A stretch of 64,000 nucleotides of DNA from Nitrososphaerota archaeon (GTDB taxonomy: Archaea > Thermoproteota > Nitrososphaeria > Nitrososphaerales > UBA183): positions 64,282-128,281 of the forward strand of contig JAFLZE010000001.1 of the NCBI GenBank assembly GCA_029785685.1, written 5' to 3'. Below the pieces are notes generated by a model. That model was not told the DNA's origin. It was given only the letters and a program-made list of their open reading frames with translations, and did not search any database. Both the position numbers and the translations under genes were made by a program. This document shows positions 42,869 through 51,403 of the stretch, one piece after another; the first letter of the stretch is position 1, and each line of letters begins with the position of its first letter.

Positions 42869-43300
42869 TTGAAGCCACCCATCGTGTCCGTCGAGGTTTC
42901 ATACCTGATACATGCGACGGAGGACGAGAAGAAGGTCGAGAGAGCGGTGGCCAGGCTCCTCGGCGGTAACCCCGCGTTTCAGACAGAGGCCCTCGAAGGG
43001 CATTTCGGAAACCAGATTATCAGGACCAAGACCCATCTGACAGGAGACTTGGCAGCCTCGTCGTTCAGGCACATCGTCGCTGCGCTCCCCCCTCACGTGC
43101 GGGATGCCATCGCAGGAGAGCTTGGAACCTTCGTCGACGAGCACTCGGCGCTGTACCTACGCCTTGACAAGCAGAGGCTGATCTCTGGGTCCCCCGAGAT
43201 CGGGACGGCAGACTCCATCAGGGTGAAGGTCAAGCCGAGGCTCCATGCCCTCCAGCAGGGGGCCCTGGAGTTCTACTCGAAGGAACTGGAGGGGTCCTAG
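42869..43300 (+). CDS. DUF54 RNA-binding protein (COG1325 family)
   Basis: 143-residue archaeal protein related to ribosomal protein L5-like RNA-binding folds: VSYLIHATEDEKKVERAVARLLG, then LEGHFGNQIIRTKTHLTG, and ALYLRLDKQRLISG. Often found with exosome and RNase P genes. TTG start at 42869. Overlaps the following Pop5-like gene. Confidence 0.88.
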   Translation: MKPPIVSVEVSYLIHATEDEKKVERAVARLLGGNPAFQTEALEGHFGNQIIRTKTHLTGDLAASSFRHIVAALPPHVRDAIAGELGTFVDEHSALYLRLDKQRLISGSPEIGTADSIRVKVKPRLHALQQGALEFYSKELEGS

Positions 43301-43580
43301 GTCGTCCAAGCGGTATCTCCTGCTGATGGCCGAGAGAGCGGTCCTAGAGGAAGAGATGAAGGCGTTGGCGAAGCTGCTGAGGAGCGAGTTCGACTGCGTG
43401 AAGGTCTTCGGGGTCGACGGGAACCCTCGTGCGGTGATAGTCAAGGGGACGGTGGAGTCCGCCCGGCGACTAAGGGAAGCTTGCGGGGCAGGCGCGGTCG
43501 GGGGGATGAAGATGGCACCCGTTCTCACCTCAGGCGCTGTAGGTAACCTCAAAAAGCGAGCCAGAGAGGCGGTGGCTTGA
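43245..43580 (+). CDS. RNase P protein Rnp2/Pop5-like (start uncertain)
   Basis: The family-like core begins SKRYLLLMAERAVLEEEMKALAKLLRSEF and ends GGMKMAPVLTSGAVGNLKKRAREA. Pop5 proteins start with a similar K-R-Y-L strand and this gene follows a DUF54 gene, the usual Pop5 context. The frame opens at ATG 43245, inside the DUF54 gene, giving a Ser/Arg/Trp-rich N-terminus that does not look native; ATG 43326 would drop the first strand. No ATG, GTG or TTG lies at the expected place, so a non-standard start or the long overlap is needed. Tentative family call. Confidence 0.55.
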   Translation: MPSSRGPWSSTRRNWRGPRSSKRYLLLMAERAVLEEEMKALAKLLRSEFDCVKVFGVDGNPRAVIVKGTVESARRLREACGAGAVGGMKMAPVLTSGAVGNLKKRAREAVA

Positions 43581-43957
43581 TGGCGAAGTTCATGAGCGAC
43601 GAGTACATCGCGCAGGTGCAATCCACGCTCGCGGCAGACTCCAAATGGGTCGAGACCACCAAGGGATTCAAGACGAGCATCGCGTTCAACGTCACCGACT
43701 CAAGCCAGAGCTTCCTGATGACCGTGGAGAACGGGACGACGGCGTTCCAGAAGGCGGAGCCAGGCACCGCTGCGGAGTTCTCGTTCGACGGGACCTACGA
43801 GTCCTGGTGCAAGGTCGCCAAGGGGGAGGTCGACATCCAGTCTGCCGTCCTGAAAGGCCAGCTCAGGTTCAAAGGCTCGCTCCCGAAGGTCATAATGTAC
43901 AGGGACAGGCTGGTCAGGGTCGCCGAGGTCATGAAGGACGTCCCCAAGGAATTCTAA
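43580..43957 (+). CDS. SCP2 sterol/lipid-binding domain protein
   Basis: Single SCP2 domain of about 125 residues (FKTSIAFNVTDSSQSFLMTVENG, GTYESWCKVAKGEVDIQSAVLKGQLRFKGSLPKVIMYRDRL, in parts). SCP2 domains bind acyl-CoA or other hydrophobic ligands in a tunnel. The ATG at 43580 overlaps the upstream TGA. It is convergent with, and adjacent to, a DUF35-thiolase pair; eukaryotic SCPx joins SCP2 to a thiolase. Confidence 0.9.
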   Translation: MAKFMSDEYIAQVQSTLAADSKWVETTKGFKTSIAFNVTDSSQSFLMTVENGTTAFQKAEPGTAAEFSFDGTYESWCKVAKGEVDIQSAVLKGQLRFKGSLPKVIMYRDRLVRVAEVMKDVPKEF

Positions 43958-44385
43958 GCGCGGACGAAGACGTAGTAGGGGCTCCCGTCCGGCCTGGATC
44001 TCGCCTCCACCCTCAGCTTCATCCCTGACCTGGCGTCCTCGGCCTTGACCCCTTCGAGCCAGGCGAGGGCCCTGACTCCTCCTCGAAACCCGGCTATGGC
44101 CACAGTGTAGGAGCCCTCGGCTGAAAAGCTCGCAGGGGCCGTCATAACCTGGGTGTAGGTCACCAGGGTGGCGTCCTGGCCTAGGTCGACCCACTCGAAT
44201 TCGCTCCCCATGCACCTGGGGCAGTCTGACTGCGGCGGGAAGGTGACATTCCCGCACTTCGTGCATTTGGTGGTGACGAACTTCCCGGCCCGTAAGGAGT
44301 CCCAGAACTCGTGGGTCCTGGATATTGGGATGTCGAACCGGAGGGTGAGTGGCCGCCTCGAATGCAGCGCAGGCGCTTCTGACAC
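43954..44385 (-). CDS. DUF35 OB-fold/zinc-ribbon protein
   Basis: Partner protein of SCPx-type thiolases: rubredoxin-like zinc ribbon (TKCTKCGNVTFPPQSDCPRC) then an OB-fold (DATLVTYTQVMTAPASF, VAIAGFRGGVRALAWLEG). 143 residues. DUF35 proteins bind acyl-CoA thiolases or aldolases, in mevalonate synthesis and in steroid side-chain breakdown. Stop-start spacing of 3 nt with the thiolase gene upstream. Confidence 0.92.
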   Translation of the reverse strand: MSEAPALHSRRPLTLRFDIPISRTHEFWDSLRAGKFVTTKCTKCGNVTFPPQSDCPRCMGSEFEWVDLGQDATLVTYTQVMTAPASFSAEGSYTVAIAGFRGGVRALAWLEGVKAEDARSGMKLRVEARSRPDGSPYYVFVRA

Positions 44386-44388
44386 GCC

Positions 44389-45549
44389 TCAGTCCCGGGA
44401 GTAGACGGTCACGTAGGCGTAGTGACCCGTCCCCCCTATGTTGTGCGTCAGCCCCAGTCCCCTCTTGATCGGAGCCTGGCGGTTCCCCGCTTCGCCCCTC
44501 AGCTGTTTTGTGATTTCGACTGCCATGGAGACCCCTGTGGCCCCGATGGGGTGTCCCTTAGCCTTCAGCCCGCCGTCCAAGTTAACCGGTATCCTGCCGC
44601 CGAGTTCGGTCTCGCCTTCACGCACCATCTTTGCGCCCTCCCCCTTTTTGCAGAACCCCAGGTCTTCGTAAGCCATCAACTCTGCTATGGTGAAGCAGTC
44701 GTGGGCGGTGGCTATGTCTATGTCCCCCGGCGCGACCTTGGCCATAGAGTATGCTCGTGCAGCGGCGTCGACTGCCGCCCGGAGCCCGACGTAGCTGTCC
44801 CTCCTGCTGAGGTTCGCTGTGTCGGATGAGTAACCCACCCCCCGGATCCAGACCGGAGTGTCGGTCAGTCTTTTCGCCGCCTCTTCAGAGGCCAGGACCA
44901 CCGTTGCCGACCCGTCAGACAGAGGACATGCGTCGTAGAGTTTCAGTGGCCAGGCCACCATCTGGGAGCGCATGGCCTTCTCCAGTGTGATCTCCTTCTG
45001 GAACTGGGCCAGAGGGTTCCTAGCGCCGTACTTGTGCGCCTTCACAGATATCCTGGAGAGGTCCTCCTGGGTAGTCCCGAACTCGTTCATGTGCGCTACG
45101 GCATAGAGGGCGTAGTAGGCCGGAAAGGTCATTCCATAGTTTTCGAACTCCCATGTATAGGATCCCGCCCTCCCGATTAGCTCGACTGAGGTCGGAGTGT
45201 CCACCTCAGTCATCTTTTCCACGCCGACTGCCATGGCCACCTCGGTTTCGCCGCTGAGGATGCTGTTGTAGGCGGCTTTGACCGCCGCGCTCCCGCTGGC
45301 GCAGGCAGCTTCTACCCTCATGGTCCCGGCTCCGCTGAGGCCGGCATACTCCCCAACCACGACCGCAGGGAGCGACTCCTCGTACCACCCCCCAGCGCTC
45401 CCCACCACGACGTTACCGATGTCGTTACGGTCGACGCCGGCGTCATCGACGGCCTGCTTGATGGACTCGAAGGCGAGTTCGCCTATGTTGACATCTGTCC
45501 GCCTTCCGAACCGGCTGTGGCCGATGCCAACCACGGCGACCCTTGTCAC
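44389..45549 (-). CDS. SCPx-like thiolase
   Basis: 386-residue thiolase-fold protein of the SCP2-thiolase/lipid-transfer group: VAVVGIGHSRFGRRTDVNIGELAFESI, catalytic Cys region VEAACASGSAAVKAAY, and His region GHPIGATGVSM. The second Cys of classical thiolases is replaced by THNIGGTGHYAYVTV. Followed by a DUF35 gene. Could be a 3-ketoacyl-CoA thiolase for branched substrates or an Ltp2-like aldolase. Confidence 0.9.
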   Translation of the reverse strand: MTRVAVVGIGHSRFGRRTDVNIGELAFESIKQAVDDAGVDRNDIGNVVVGSAGGWYEESLPAVVVGEYAGLSGAGTMRVEAACASGSAAVKAAYNSILSGETEVAMAVGVEKMTEVDTPTSVELIGRAGSYTWEFENYGMTFPAYYALYAVAHMNEFGTTQEDLSRISVKAHKYGARNPLAQFQKEITLEKAMRSQMVAWPLKLYDACPLSDGSATVVLASEEAAKRLTDTPVWIRGVGYSSDTANLSRRDSYVGLRAAVDAAARAYSMAKVAPGDIDIATAHDCFTIAELMAYEDLGFCKKGEGAKMVREGETELGGRIPVNLDGGLKAKGHPIGATGVSMAVEITKQLRGEAGNRQAPIKRGLGLTHNIGGTGHYAYVTVYSRD

Positions 45550-45604
45550 CGTGCAGACGCCCCGGAGGTCGATGGCCCAGCTCTTGATTCCCCTGGAAGG
45601 GCGT

Positions 45605-46798
45605 TCAACCCAGGACGCCCATCTCTTTGGCCACTTCCTTCATTATGGTGAGCCTCTGGATGTCGTTGGTCCCCTCGTAGGTCTTGATGATCTGCGAGTC
45701 TCGGAGCATCCTCTCAACCTGGCTATCGGTGGAGACGCCGTAGGCGCCCATGATCAACATGGCCATGTGGGCGTTCTTCTCGGCAGCCTCGGTGGCCGTG
45801 ATCTTAGCTATGGATGACGCCTTGATGAAATCCTTCCCTTTCTTGGTCAGGGTGGCCGCCCAGTAAGTGAGGAGCCTGGCCGTGTGGACTGCGGCTGTCA
45901 TCTCGGCTATCTTGAACTGGACCTGCTGGTAGCTCAGGAGGTAGTTGCCGAAGGTCTGCCTCTGTGTCGAATACCGCAGCGCCGCTTCGAGCGCACCCTG
46001 GGCAAGGCCCGTACCCTGGGCAGCGACCCCGACCCTCCCGTGGTCGTAGCAGGTCAGTGCGATCCTCACCCCCCTCCCGACTTCGCCTACAATGTTGGCT
46101 TCTGGGACCTCGAGGCCGTCGAACACCAGCTCAACCGGCTGGTCCCCCCTGAGCCCGATGACGTCAGTTCGCTGCCCGACGTTGAGCCCCTTCATCCCCT
46201 TCTCGGCGATGAACGCGGTGATCCCTTGGTGCCTCTTGCTCCCCTCCATGGGGCTGGTCCTGGCGAATATCAGGAACGTCTCAGCCTTGTCCCCGTTGGT
46301 AATGAACATCTTCTTTCCGTTGATCACGTACCTGTCCCCCTCCTTCTTGGCGCTGGTCGAGATGGCGGCCACGTCGGAGCCGGTCCCAGGCTCTGTCATA
46401 GCGTGGGCGGCGATCTTCTCCCCTTTCGCGATCGGGACGAGATATCTCCTCTTCTGCTCTTCGGTCCCGAACAAGAAGATTGGGGTGGAGACCAGGTAGG
46501 TGGCGCCGACTACGGCAGAGAAGGCTGCGGAAAACCTGGCGATCTCTTCGGTGGCGATGACCAGGGAAAGGTCGTCCCCGCCTCCTCCGCCGTACTCTTC
46601 TGGGAAGGGGACGCCGAAGAGGCCCAAGGCTGCTGCCTTCTTCACCAGCCCCATGTCCATCTGATTCTCCCTGTCTATCCTCTGTGTTACCGGCGCCAGT
46701 TCCTTCTCGGCGAACTCCCTGACGGCTTGGCGGAAGGCCTCCTGTTCCTCTGAAACCGTGATCACATAGTCTGACGGACTGGGCGAGATGGTGCTCAT
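45605..46798 (-). CDS. Acyl-CoA dehydrogenase
   Basis: FAD enzyme for the first oxidation step. ACAD segments: AHAMTEPGTGSDVAAISTSA, KMFITNGDKAETFLIFART, and the catalytic Glu in IKTYEGTNDIQRLTIMKE. 397 residues. ATG 46798 lies about 20-30 nt from CGTATATACG. Divergent from the hydratase/dehydrogenase fusion. Electron acceptor ETF is not in this window. Confidence 0.95.
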   Translation of the reverse strand: MSTISPSPSDYVITVSEEQEAFRQAVREFAEKELAPVTQRIDRENQMDMGLVKKAAALGLFGVPFPEEYGGGGGDDLSLVIATEEIARFSAAFSAVVGATYLVSTPIFLFGTEEQKRRYLVPIAKGEKIAAHAMTEPGTGSDVAAISTSAKKEGDRYVINGKKMFITNGDKAETFLIFARTSPMEGSKRHQGITAFIAEKGMKGLNVGQRTDVIGLRGDQPVELVFDGLEVPEANIVGEVGRGVRIALTCYDHGRVGVAAQGTGLAQGALEAALRYSTQRQTFGNYLLSYQQVQFKIAEMTAAVHTARLLTYWAATLTKKGKDFIKASSIAKITATEAAEKNAHMAMLIMGAYGVSTDSQVERMLRDSQIIKTYEGTNDIQRLTIMKEVAKEMGVLG

Positions 46799-46896
46799 TG
46801 GATTGGCTCCCCTCTGGTCGTATATACGCGATTACTTTTGGTAACCTCGCTTTCCAGTGGAAAGAGCCTTAAGTCGGCCGCGCCGCCTCTAGGAGT

Positions 46897-48891
46897 ATGG
46901 CCATCGAGCGGGTGACGGTAGTCGGCGCAGGGGACATGGGTCACGGTATCGCAGAGCTCTTCGCGGTCAATGGGTTCCATGTGACGCTGGTGGACAAGTT
47001 CCCACAGGCGTTGGAGAAGGCTCAGGCGAGGATAGCGTCGAGTCTGGACAGGCTGGTGGAGAAGGGGAAGCTGACCAAGGAGCAGTCCTCAGAGGCGAAA
47101 TCGAAGATAGCGTACGCCGGCGACCTTGGCGGTGCGGTATCGGCCGCGGACCTGGTGGTGGAAGCTGTCCCCGAGTCGGTCGAGCTGAAGAAGGGGGTCA
47201 TCAGGGAAGCCTCGGCGTCTGCCCCCGCCGGAGCAATCTTTGCATCGAACACTTCGAACATCAGGATATCGGACCTGGCTGAAGCCGCCAACAGGCCGCA
47301 CAGGGTGGTCGGGATGCACTTCTTCAACCCCCCCATGCTGATGAAGCTGGTCGAGGTGATTCCCGGGGCAAAGACTGACCCGGCCGTTGCCCAGGAGGTC
47401 TTCGACCTCTGCGGTAAGCTCGGGCGCACGGCGGTGAAGGTGCAAAAGGACTCGCCCGGATTCATAGTCAACAGGATCAATGCGGCTGACACCCTCTTCT
47501 TCTGCCTGCTCCTCGACCGAGGGGTCGCGAGCCCTTCGGAGGTTGACAGATTCGCCAGAGGACAGGGCCTTCCGATGGGGCCCTACGAGCTGCTTGACTT
47601 CGTCGGCGTTGACGTGGGAGCGGACTCCCTCGCGTACTTCGCATCGGCCCTCTCTCCGGAGTACGGCAAGGGGACCACCTTCGCTAAGATGGTAAAGGAG
47701 GGCCGCCTAGGCAAGAAGACCGGCCGTGGGTTCTACGACTGGTCGAGCGGGAAGGCAGAGATTCCAAAAGCGGATCCTACAGACAAGGTCTCGATCATGG
47801 ACATATTCGCCCTCGAGATCAACGAGTCTGTGAAGCTGCTTGAAGAGGGGGTGGCTACGCCGGATGATATAGAAAGAGGGGTCGTCCTGGGGATGAACAG
47901 GCCGTTCGGGCCCATCTCTGTCGCCAAGGATTTGAGCAATGCTGAAGTCAAGGCAAAGCTCGAAGAGCTCTCGGCCAAATATGAGTGCGGCGTGTTCGCC
48001 CCGGCGCGTTCGATAGCTGAAGGGAGGCTCCGCGACGCCATAGAGGGGAGGCTTCATCCCATGTCGGGCGAGGCTGGTCCGTCGACCGAAGCTAGAGCCC
48101 CAGCACCCGAGGCGACGCGGGGGGCGATCCGCCTAGAAAGGCTCGAGGGAGGGGTGGCCAAGGTTGTCATAGCCAGACCAAGGCTGAACCTGATCAACGG
48201 CGAGGTCCTCGACGGCCTGAACGGGGTATTGACCGACTTGTGGAACGACCGGGAAATCAGGGCCATTGTGGTGACAGGGGAGGGAACGGTCTTCTCTGCT
48301 GGCTTCGAGATGACGAAGTTCGTCTCGGACGCGGCGGGGATGATGGAGTTCGCCAGAAAGGGGGAGCGGACCATGAGGCGCCTGAGCGAAATCCCCAAGC
48401 TCACGATAGCGGTCCTGAAGGGGTATGCCCTCGGAGGAGGCCTCGAACTAGCCCTGGCCTGCGACCTCAGGCTCGCCACCGAGGACGTGGAACTGAAGTT
48501 CCCAGAGCTCGCGCGTGGCCTGGTGCCTGCGTGGTCAGGGACCCAGAGGCTTAGCAGGCTGGTCGGTCTATCGCGGGCTTCGTCCATGATACTCGCCTGC
48601 GAGAGCGTCACGGGCAAGCGAGCATACGAGATGGGTCTGGTGAACCGGGTCATCCAGGCGGTGGAACCTGACGAACAAGCAGTCAAGTACGCGCGGGAGC
48701 TAGCGTCTTCGGAGGCGCCAGTAGCCGTCATGCTGGCGAAGAAGCTGCTCAACAAGGGGTCCGAGGTCCCTACTGACGTTGGGCTAGAGATGGAGGAGAT
48801 GGCTGCGGGCGTCCTGTTTGGGACGGAGGACCTGAAGGAAGGGATATCAGCGTTCCTTGGCAAGAGGAAGCCGGAATTCAAAGGGAAGTAA
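46897..48891 (+). CDS. Fused 3-hydroxyacyl-CoA dehydrogenase / enoyl-CoA hydratase
   Basis: One 664-residue polypeptide with two enzymes. Residues about 1-390 are 3-hydroxyacyl-CoA dehydrogenase (VVGAGDMGHGIAELFAVNGFHVTLVDK, GMHFFNPPMLMKLVEV, KDSPGFIVNRI). Residues about 410-664 are crotonase/enoyl-CoA hydratase with both catalytic Glu regions (ALGGGLELALACDLRLA and FPELARGLVPAWSGTQRL). Domain order is the archaeal one (dehydrogenase first), as in the bifunctional crotonyl-CoA hydratase/3-hydroxybutyryl-CoA dehydrogenase of thaumarchaeal carbon fixation, but here it lies among beta-oxidation genes. Confidence 0.95.
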   Translation: MAIERVTVVGAGDMGHGIAELFAVNGFHVTLVDKFPQALEKAQARIASSLDRLVEKGKLTKEQSSEAKSKIAYAGDLGGAVSAADLVVEAVPESVELKKGVIREASASAPAGAIFASNTSNIRISDLAEAANRPHRVVGMHFFNPPMLMKLVEVIPGAKTDPAVAQEVFDLCGKLGRTAVKVQKDSPGFIVNRINAADTLFFCLLLDRGVASPSEVDRFARGQGLPMGPYELLDFVGVDVGADSLAYFASALSPEYGKGTTFAKMVKEGRLGKKTGRGFYDWSSGKAEIPKADPTDKVSIMDIFALEINESVKLLEEGVATPDDIERGVVLGMNRPFGPISVAKDLSNAEVKAKLEELSAKYECGVFAPARSIAEGRLRDAIEGRLHPMSGEAGPSTEARAPAPEATRGAIRLERLEGGVAKVVIARPRLNLINGEVLDGLNGVLTDLWNDREIRAIVVTGEGTVFSAGFEMTKFVSDAAGMMEFARKGERTMRRLSEIPKLTIAVLKGYALGGGLELALACDLRLATEDVELKFPELARGLVPAWSGTQRLSRLVGLSRASSMILACESVTGKRAYEMGLVNRVIQAVEPDEQAVKYARELASSEAPVAVMLAKKLLNKGSEVPTDVGLEMEEMAAGVLFGTEDLKEGISAFLGKRKPEFKGK

Positions 48892-48897
48892 GGTCGC

Positions 48898-50091
48898 GTG
48901 GTAGAGCTCAAAGATGCGTATGTAGCGGACTACCTGAGAGTCCCTTTCTCTAGGTCGAGACCTTCTCAGCCTGAGAAGGACGTGTATAACTCGGTCAGGA
49001 TGGATCAGGCCCTGAGTCTCCTCATACGCAGGGTCCTAGAGAGGACGACCTTCAAGCCTGAAGAGGTCGGAGACGTGGTCACAGGTTGCGCCTTCCAGAC
49101 GGGGGAGAACTGGCTCTACGGCGGGAGGCACCCGGTCCTCCTCGCCGGCCTCCCGGTGTCGGTCCCGGCCATGGGTATGGATAGGGCGTGCGCGTCGTCA
49201 ATGAACGCTGCGGCGGAAGGGGCCATGGAAATCATGACCGGGAACTCTGAGGTCGTCCTCGCCGGAGGGATGGAGCACCTCACTCACGTCCCGATGTCGA
49301 ACAACCCCGCTCTGGCGCCGAACACGCGGCTTCTCACGAGGCCGGAGTACATGAAGTATCAGATGAACACAGGCTACTCGATGGGGCTCACTGCTGAGAA
49401 GCTCGCCGAGATGGAGGGGTTCACCAGGGAGGAGATGGACAGGTTCTCCGTGGATTCGCATGTGAAGGCGGCGAGGGCAGTGGACGAGGGATGGTTCGGG
49501 GGCGAGCTGCTGCCGATGAAGGTAGAGTTCGAAGGGGAAGAGCGGGTCATCGAGGCAGACCAGAGCATAAGGAGGAGCACTACCCTGGAGCAAATGGCTG
49601 CCCTCCAGCCATCATTCAAGTCAGGTGGACTCATCACGGCCGGGAACTCTTCTCCTCTTAATGCTGGGGCGTCCATGTTGGCCCTCGCATCGAAGGAGAA
49701 GCTCGAGGAGTACGGAGTCCGACCTCTGGCCAAGATCGTGTCCATGGGCTGGGCCGGGGTCGAGCCGAGCGTCATGGGGAAGGGCCCCGTGCCTGCGTCC
49801 CAGAAGGCGCTTGCGAAGGCTGGGCTCAGCGCAGATCAGGTGGACGTGTGGGAGATCAACGAGGCGTTCGCCGTCGTGGTGCTCTATGCAATCCGGGAGC
49901 TGCGGCTCGACCCGACGAAGGTCAACGTCCACGGAGGGGCGATAGCCATCGGACACCCGCTCGGCGCGTCTGGGGCTAGGCTCGTTGGTACGCTCGCGAG
50001 GGAACTCCACCGGGGCGGGAAGGAGTACGGCATGGCCACACTCTGCGTGGGAGGCGGGCAGGGGTTCGCCGTGCTGATGCAGAGGGCATAG
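48898..50091 (+). CDS. Acetyl-CoA C-acyltransferase (classical thiolase)
   Basis: Thiolase with all classical sites: nucleophile Cys in MDRACASSMNAAAEG, NEAFAVVV, GGAIAIGHPLGASGARL (His), and the second Cys in MATLCVGGGQGFA. 397 residues. GTG start 7 nt after the fusion gene, so one operon. Ends the beta-oxidation cycle by releasing acetyl- or propionyl-CoA. Confidence 0.95.
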   Translation: MVELKDAYVADYLRVPFSRSRPSQPEKDVYNSVRMDQALSLLIRRVLERTTFKPEEVGDVVTGCAFQTGENWLYGGRHPVLLAGLPVSVPAMGMDRACASSMNAAAEGAMEIMTGNSEVVLAGGMEHLTHVPMSNNPALAPNTRLLTRPEYMKYQMNTGYSMGLTAEKLAEMEGFTREEMDRFSVDSHVKAARAVDEGWFGGELLPMKVEFEGEERVIEADQSIRRSTTLEQMAALQPSFKSGGLITAGNSSPLNAGASMLALASKEKLEEYGVRPLAKIVSMGWAGVEPSVMGKGPVPASQKALAKAGLSADQVDVWEINEAFAVVVLYAIRELRLDPTKVNVHGGAIAIGHPLGASGARLVGTLARELHRGGKEYGMATLCVGGGQGFAVLMQRA

Positions 50092-50094
50092 ACA

Positions 50095-51237
50095 CTACTG
50101 GATTACGCCCTTCGACTTCAGTCTCTGCGTGTCTGCACGGGAGTAGCCTAGGGCTTTCATGACGGAAGCTGTGTCTTTTCCCAGGCGGGGGGCTGCGGTG
50201 TAAGGCCTTTTCCTCATGGCTGGGATTGTCCTGATCGGACTGTTGAGAACCTCTTCGCGCCCGATTCCCACCAGCATCCCGAGGCGTTTGGCCCAGTCGC
50301 TGGCAAGCGCCTCCTCTACGGTCAGGACAGGCGTCGCACAGGTGTCCTTGTCCATGAGCGCCTTCGCCCACTCGTCCCTCGTCCTCGTCACGAAGGTGCG
50401 CTCCAACTCTGAGGTGACGCGCGCCCTCTCCTCGACAGTCCCGAATCGCAGCGGCTCGAGCTCAGGGAGGCCGAGCGCACCCACCAGGTTCCGCCAGAAG
50501 ACAGGTTCGATGGCAGCGACAGCGACGTACTTGCCGTCGGAGGTCCGATACACGTTGTAGTAGGGCGTTGAGCCGAAGATGAGGCTGTCCCCCTCCTTGG
50601 GGGCCTTGCCTGTCGCCAGGTAGGCGGAAGCGGGGAGGACCATCCAGGACATCAGGGAGCCGACTATTGGAACGTCTATGAAGACAGGCCTCCTGCGACC
50701 GGAGAGCGCCCCCAGGATCCCCAGGGCCGCGTACATCCCAGAGGCAATGTCACCCAGCTGGAGGAACGGGACCTCGGACTTGGCGGAGTATGCGAGCGTC
50801 CCAGTCACAGACTGGAAGTTGATGTCATGCCCAGGCATAGAGCTGAGCGTGCTCTCTTGGCCGTAGGCCGATATCGAGCAGTAGACAATCTTCGGGTTCA
50901 CTTTCTTCACCTGGGCGAAGGATAGCCCGAGCCTGGACATGGCACCAGGCCGAAAACCCTCCACGAACACGTCGGCGGTGCGGAGAAGACGCTGCATCGC
51001 GGCTTTCCCTTCGGCAGACTTCAGGTCTATACCGATGCTCTTCTTGTTCCTGTTGACAGTCGCGTGTACGGGGCTCCTGCCGCCTTTGGTAGGAGGGGTG
51101 ACCCGCATGTAGTCCCCCAAGCCGGGCTGCTCCACCTTGATCACTTCTGCCCCCATGTCAGAGAGTATCATGGTGCAGAACCCTCCGGGGAGGAGCCGCG
51201 TGGCGTCGACCACCCTCACGCCATCCAGGAAGCCCAA
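50095..51237 (-). CDS. Alpha-methylacyl-CoA racemase (CoA-transferase family III fold)
   Basis: Interconverts (R)- and (S)-2-methylacyl-CoA so that branched chains can enter beta-oxidation. All three residues known as important in mycobacterial MCR are seen in matching context: His in GHDINFQSV, Asp in LQLGDIASGMY, and Glu in VAVAAIEPVFWRNLVGALGL. This supports a racemase more than a CoA transferase. I start at TTG 51237 (LGFLDGVRVVDATRLLPGG), about 25 nt from a TATA-like CCTTTATTT; the frame upstream to 51477 is not native. Convergent with the thiolase gene. Confidence 0.9.
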   Translation of the reverse strand: MGFLDGVRVVDATRLLPGGFCTMILSDMGAEVIKVEQPGLGDYMRVTPPTKGGRSPVHATVNRNKKSIGIDLKSAEGKAAMQRLLRTADVFVEGFRPGAMSRLGLSFAQVKKVNPKIVYCSISAYGQESTLSSMPGHDINFQSVTGTLAYSAKSEVPFLQLGDIASGMYAALGILGALSGRRRPVFIDVPIVGSLMSWMVLPASAYLATGKAPKEGDSLIFGSTPYYNVYRTSDGKYVAVAAIEPVFWRNLVGALGLPELEPLRFGTVEERARVTSELERTFVTRTRDEWAKALMDKDTCATPVLTVEEALASDWAKRLGMLVGIGREEVLNSPIRTIPAMRKRPYTAAPRLGKDTASVMKALGYSRADTQRLKSKGVIQ

Positions 51238-51403
51238 CGTTCTCCCGGCCCGGGCTGCGCAAATAAAGGCTAAATTCCTGCCCTGTCTTGACACTCCCGA
51301 CGATGAGGTGAACGCCGTCCCAGTCATAGTCCGGAGTAAGCTCCCGGACAGATGATGATCTCGCGACGATACTGAGTCAAAAACAATCGAGGACCGAGCG
51401 CTT

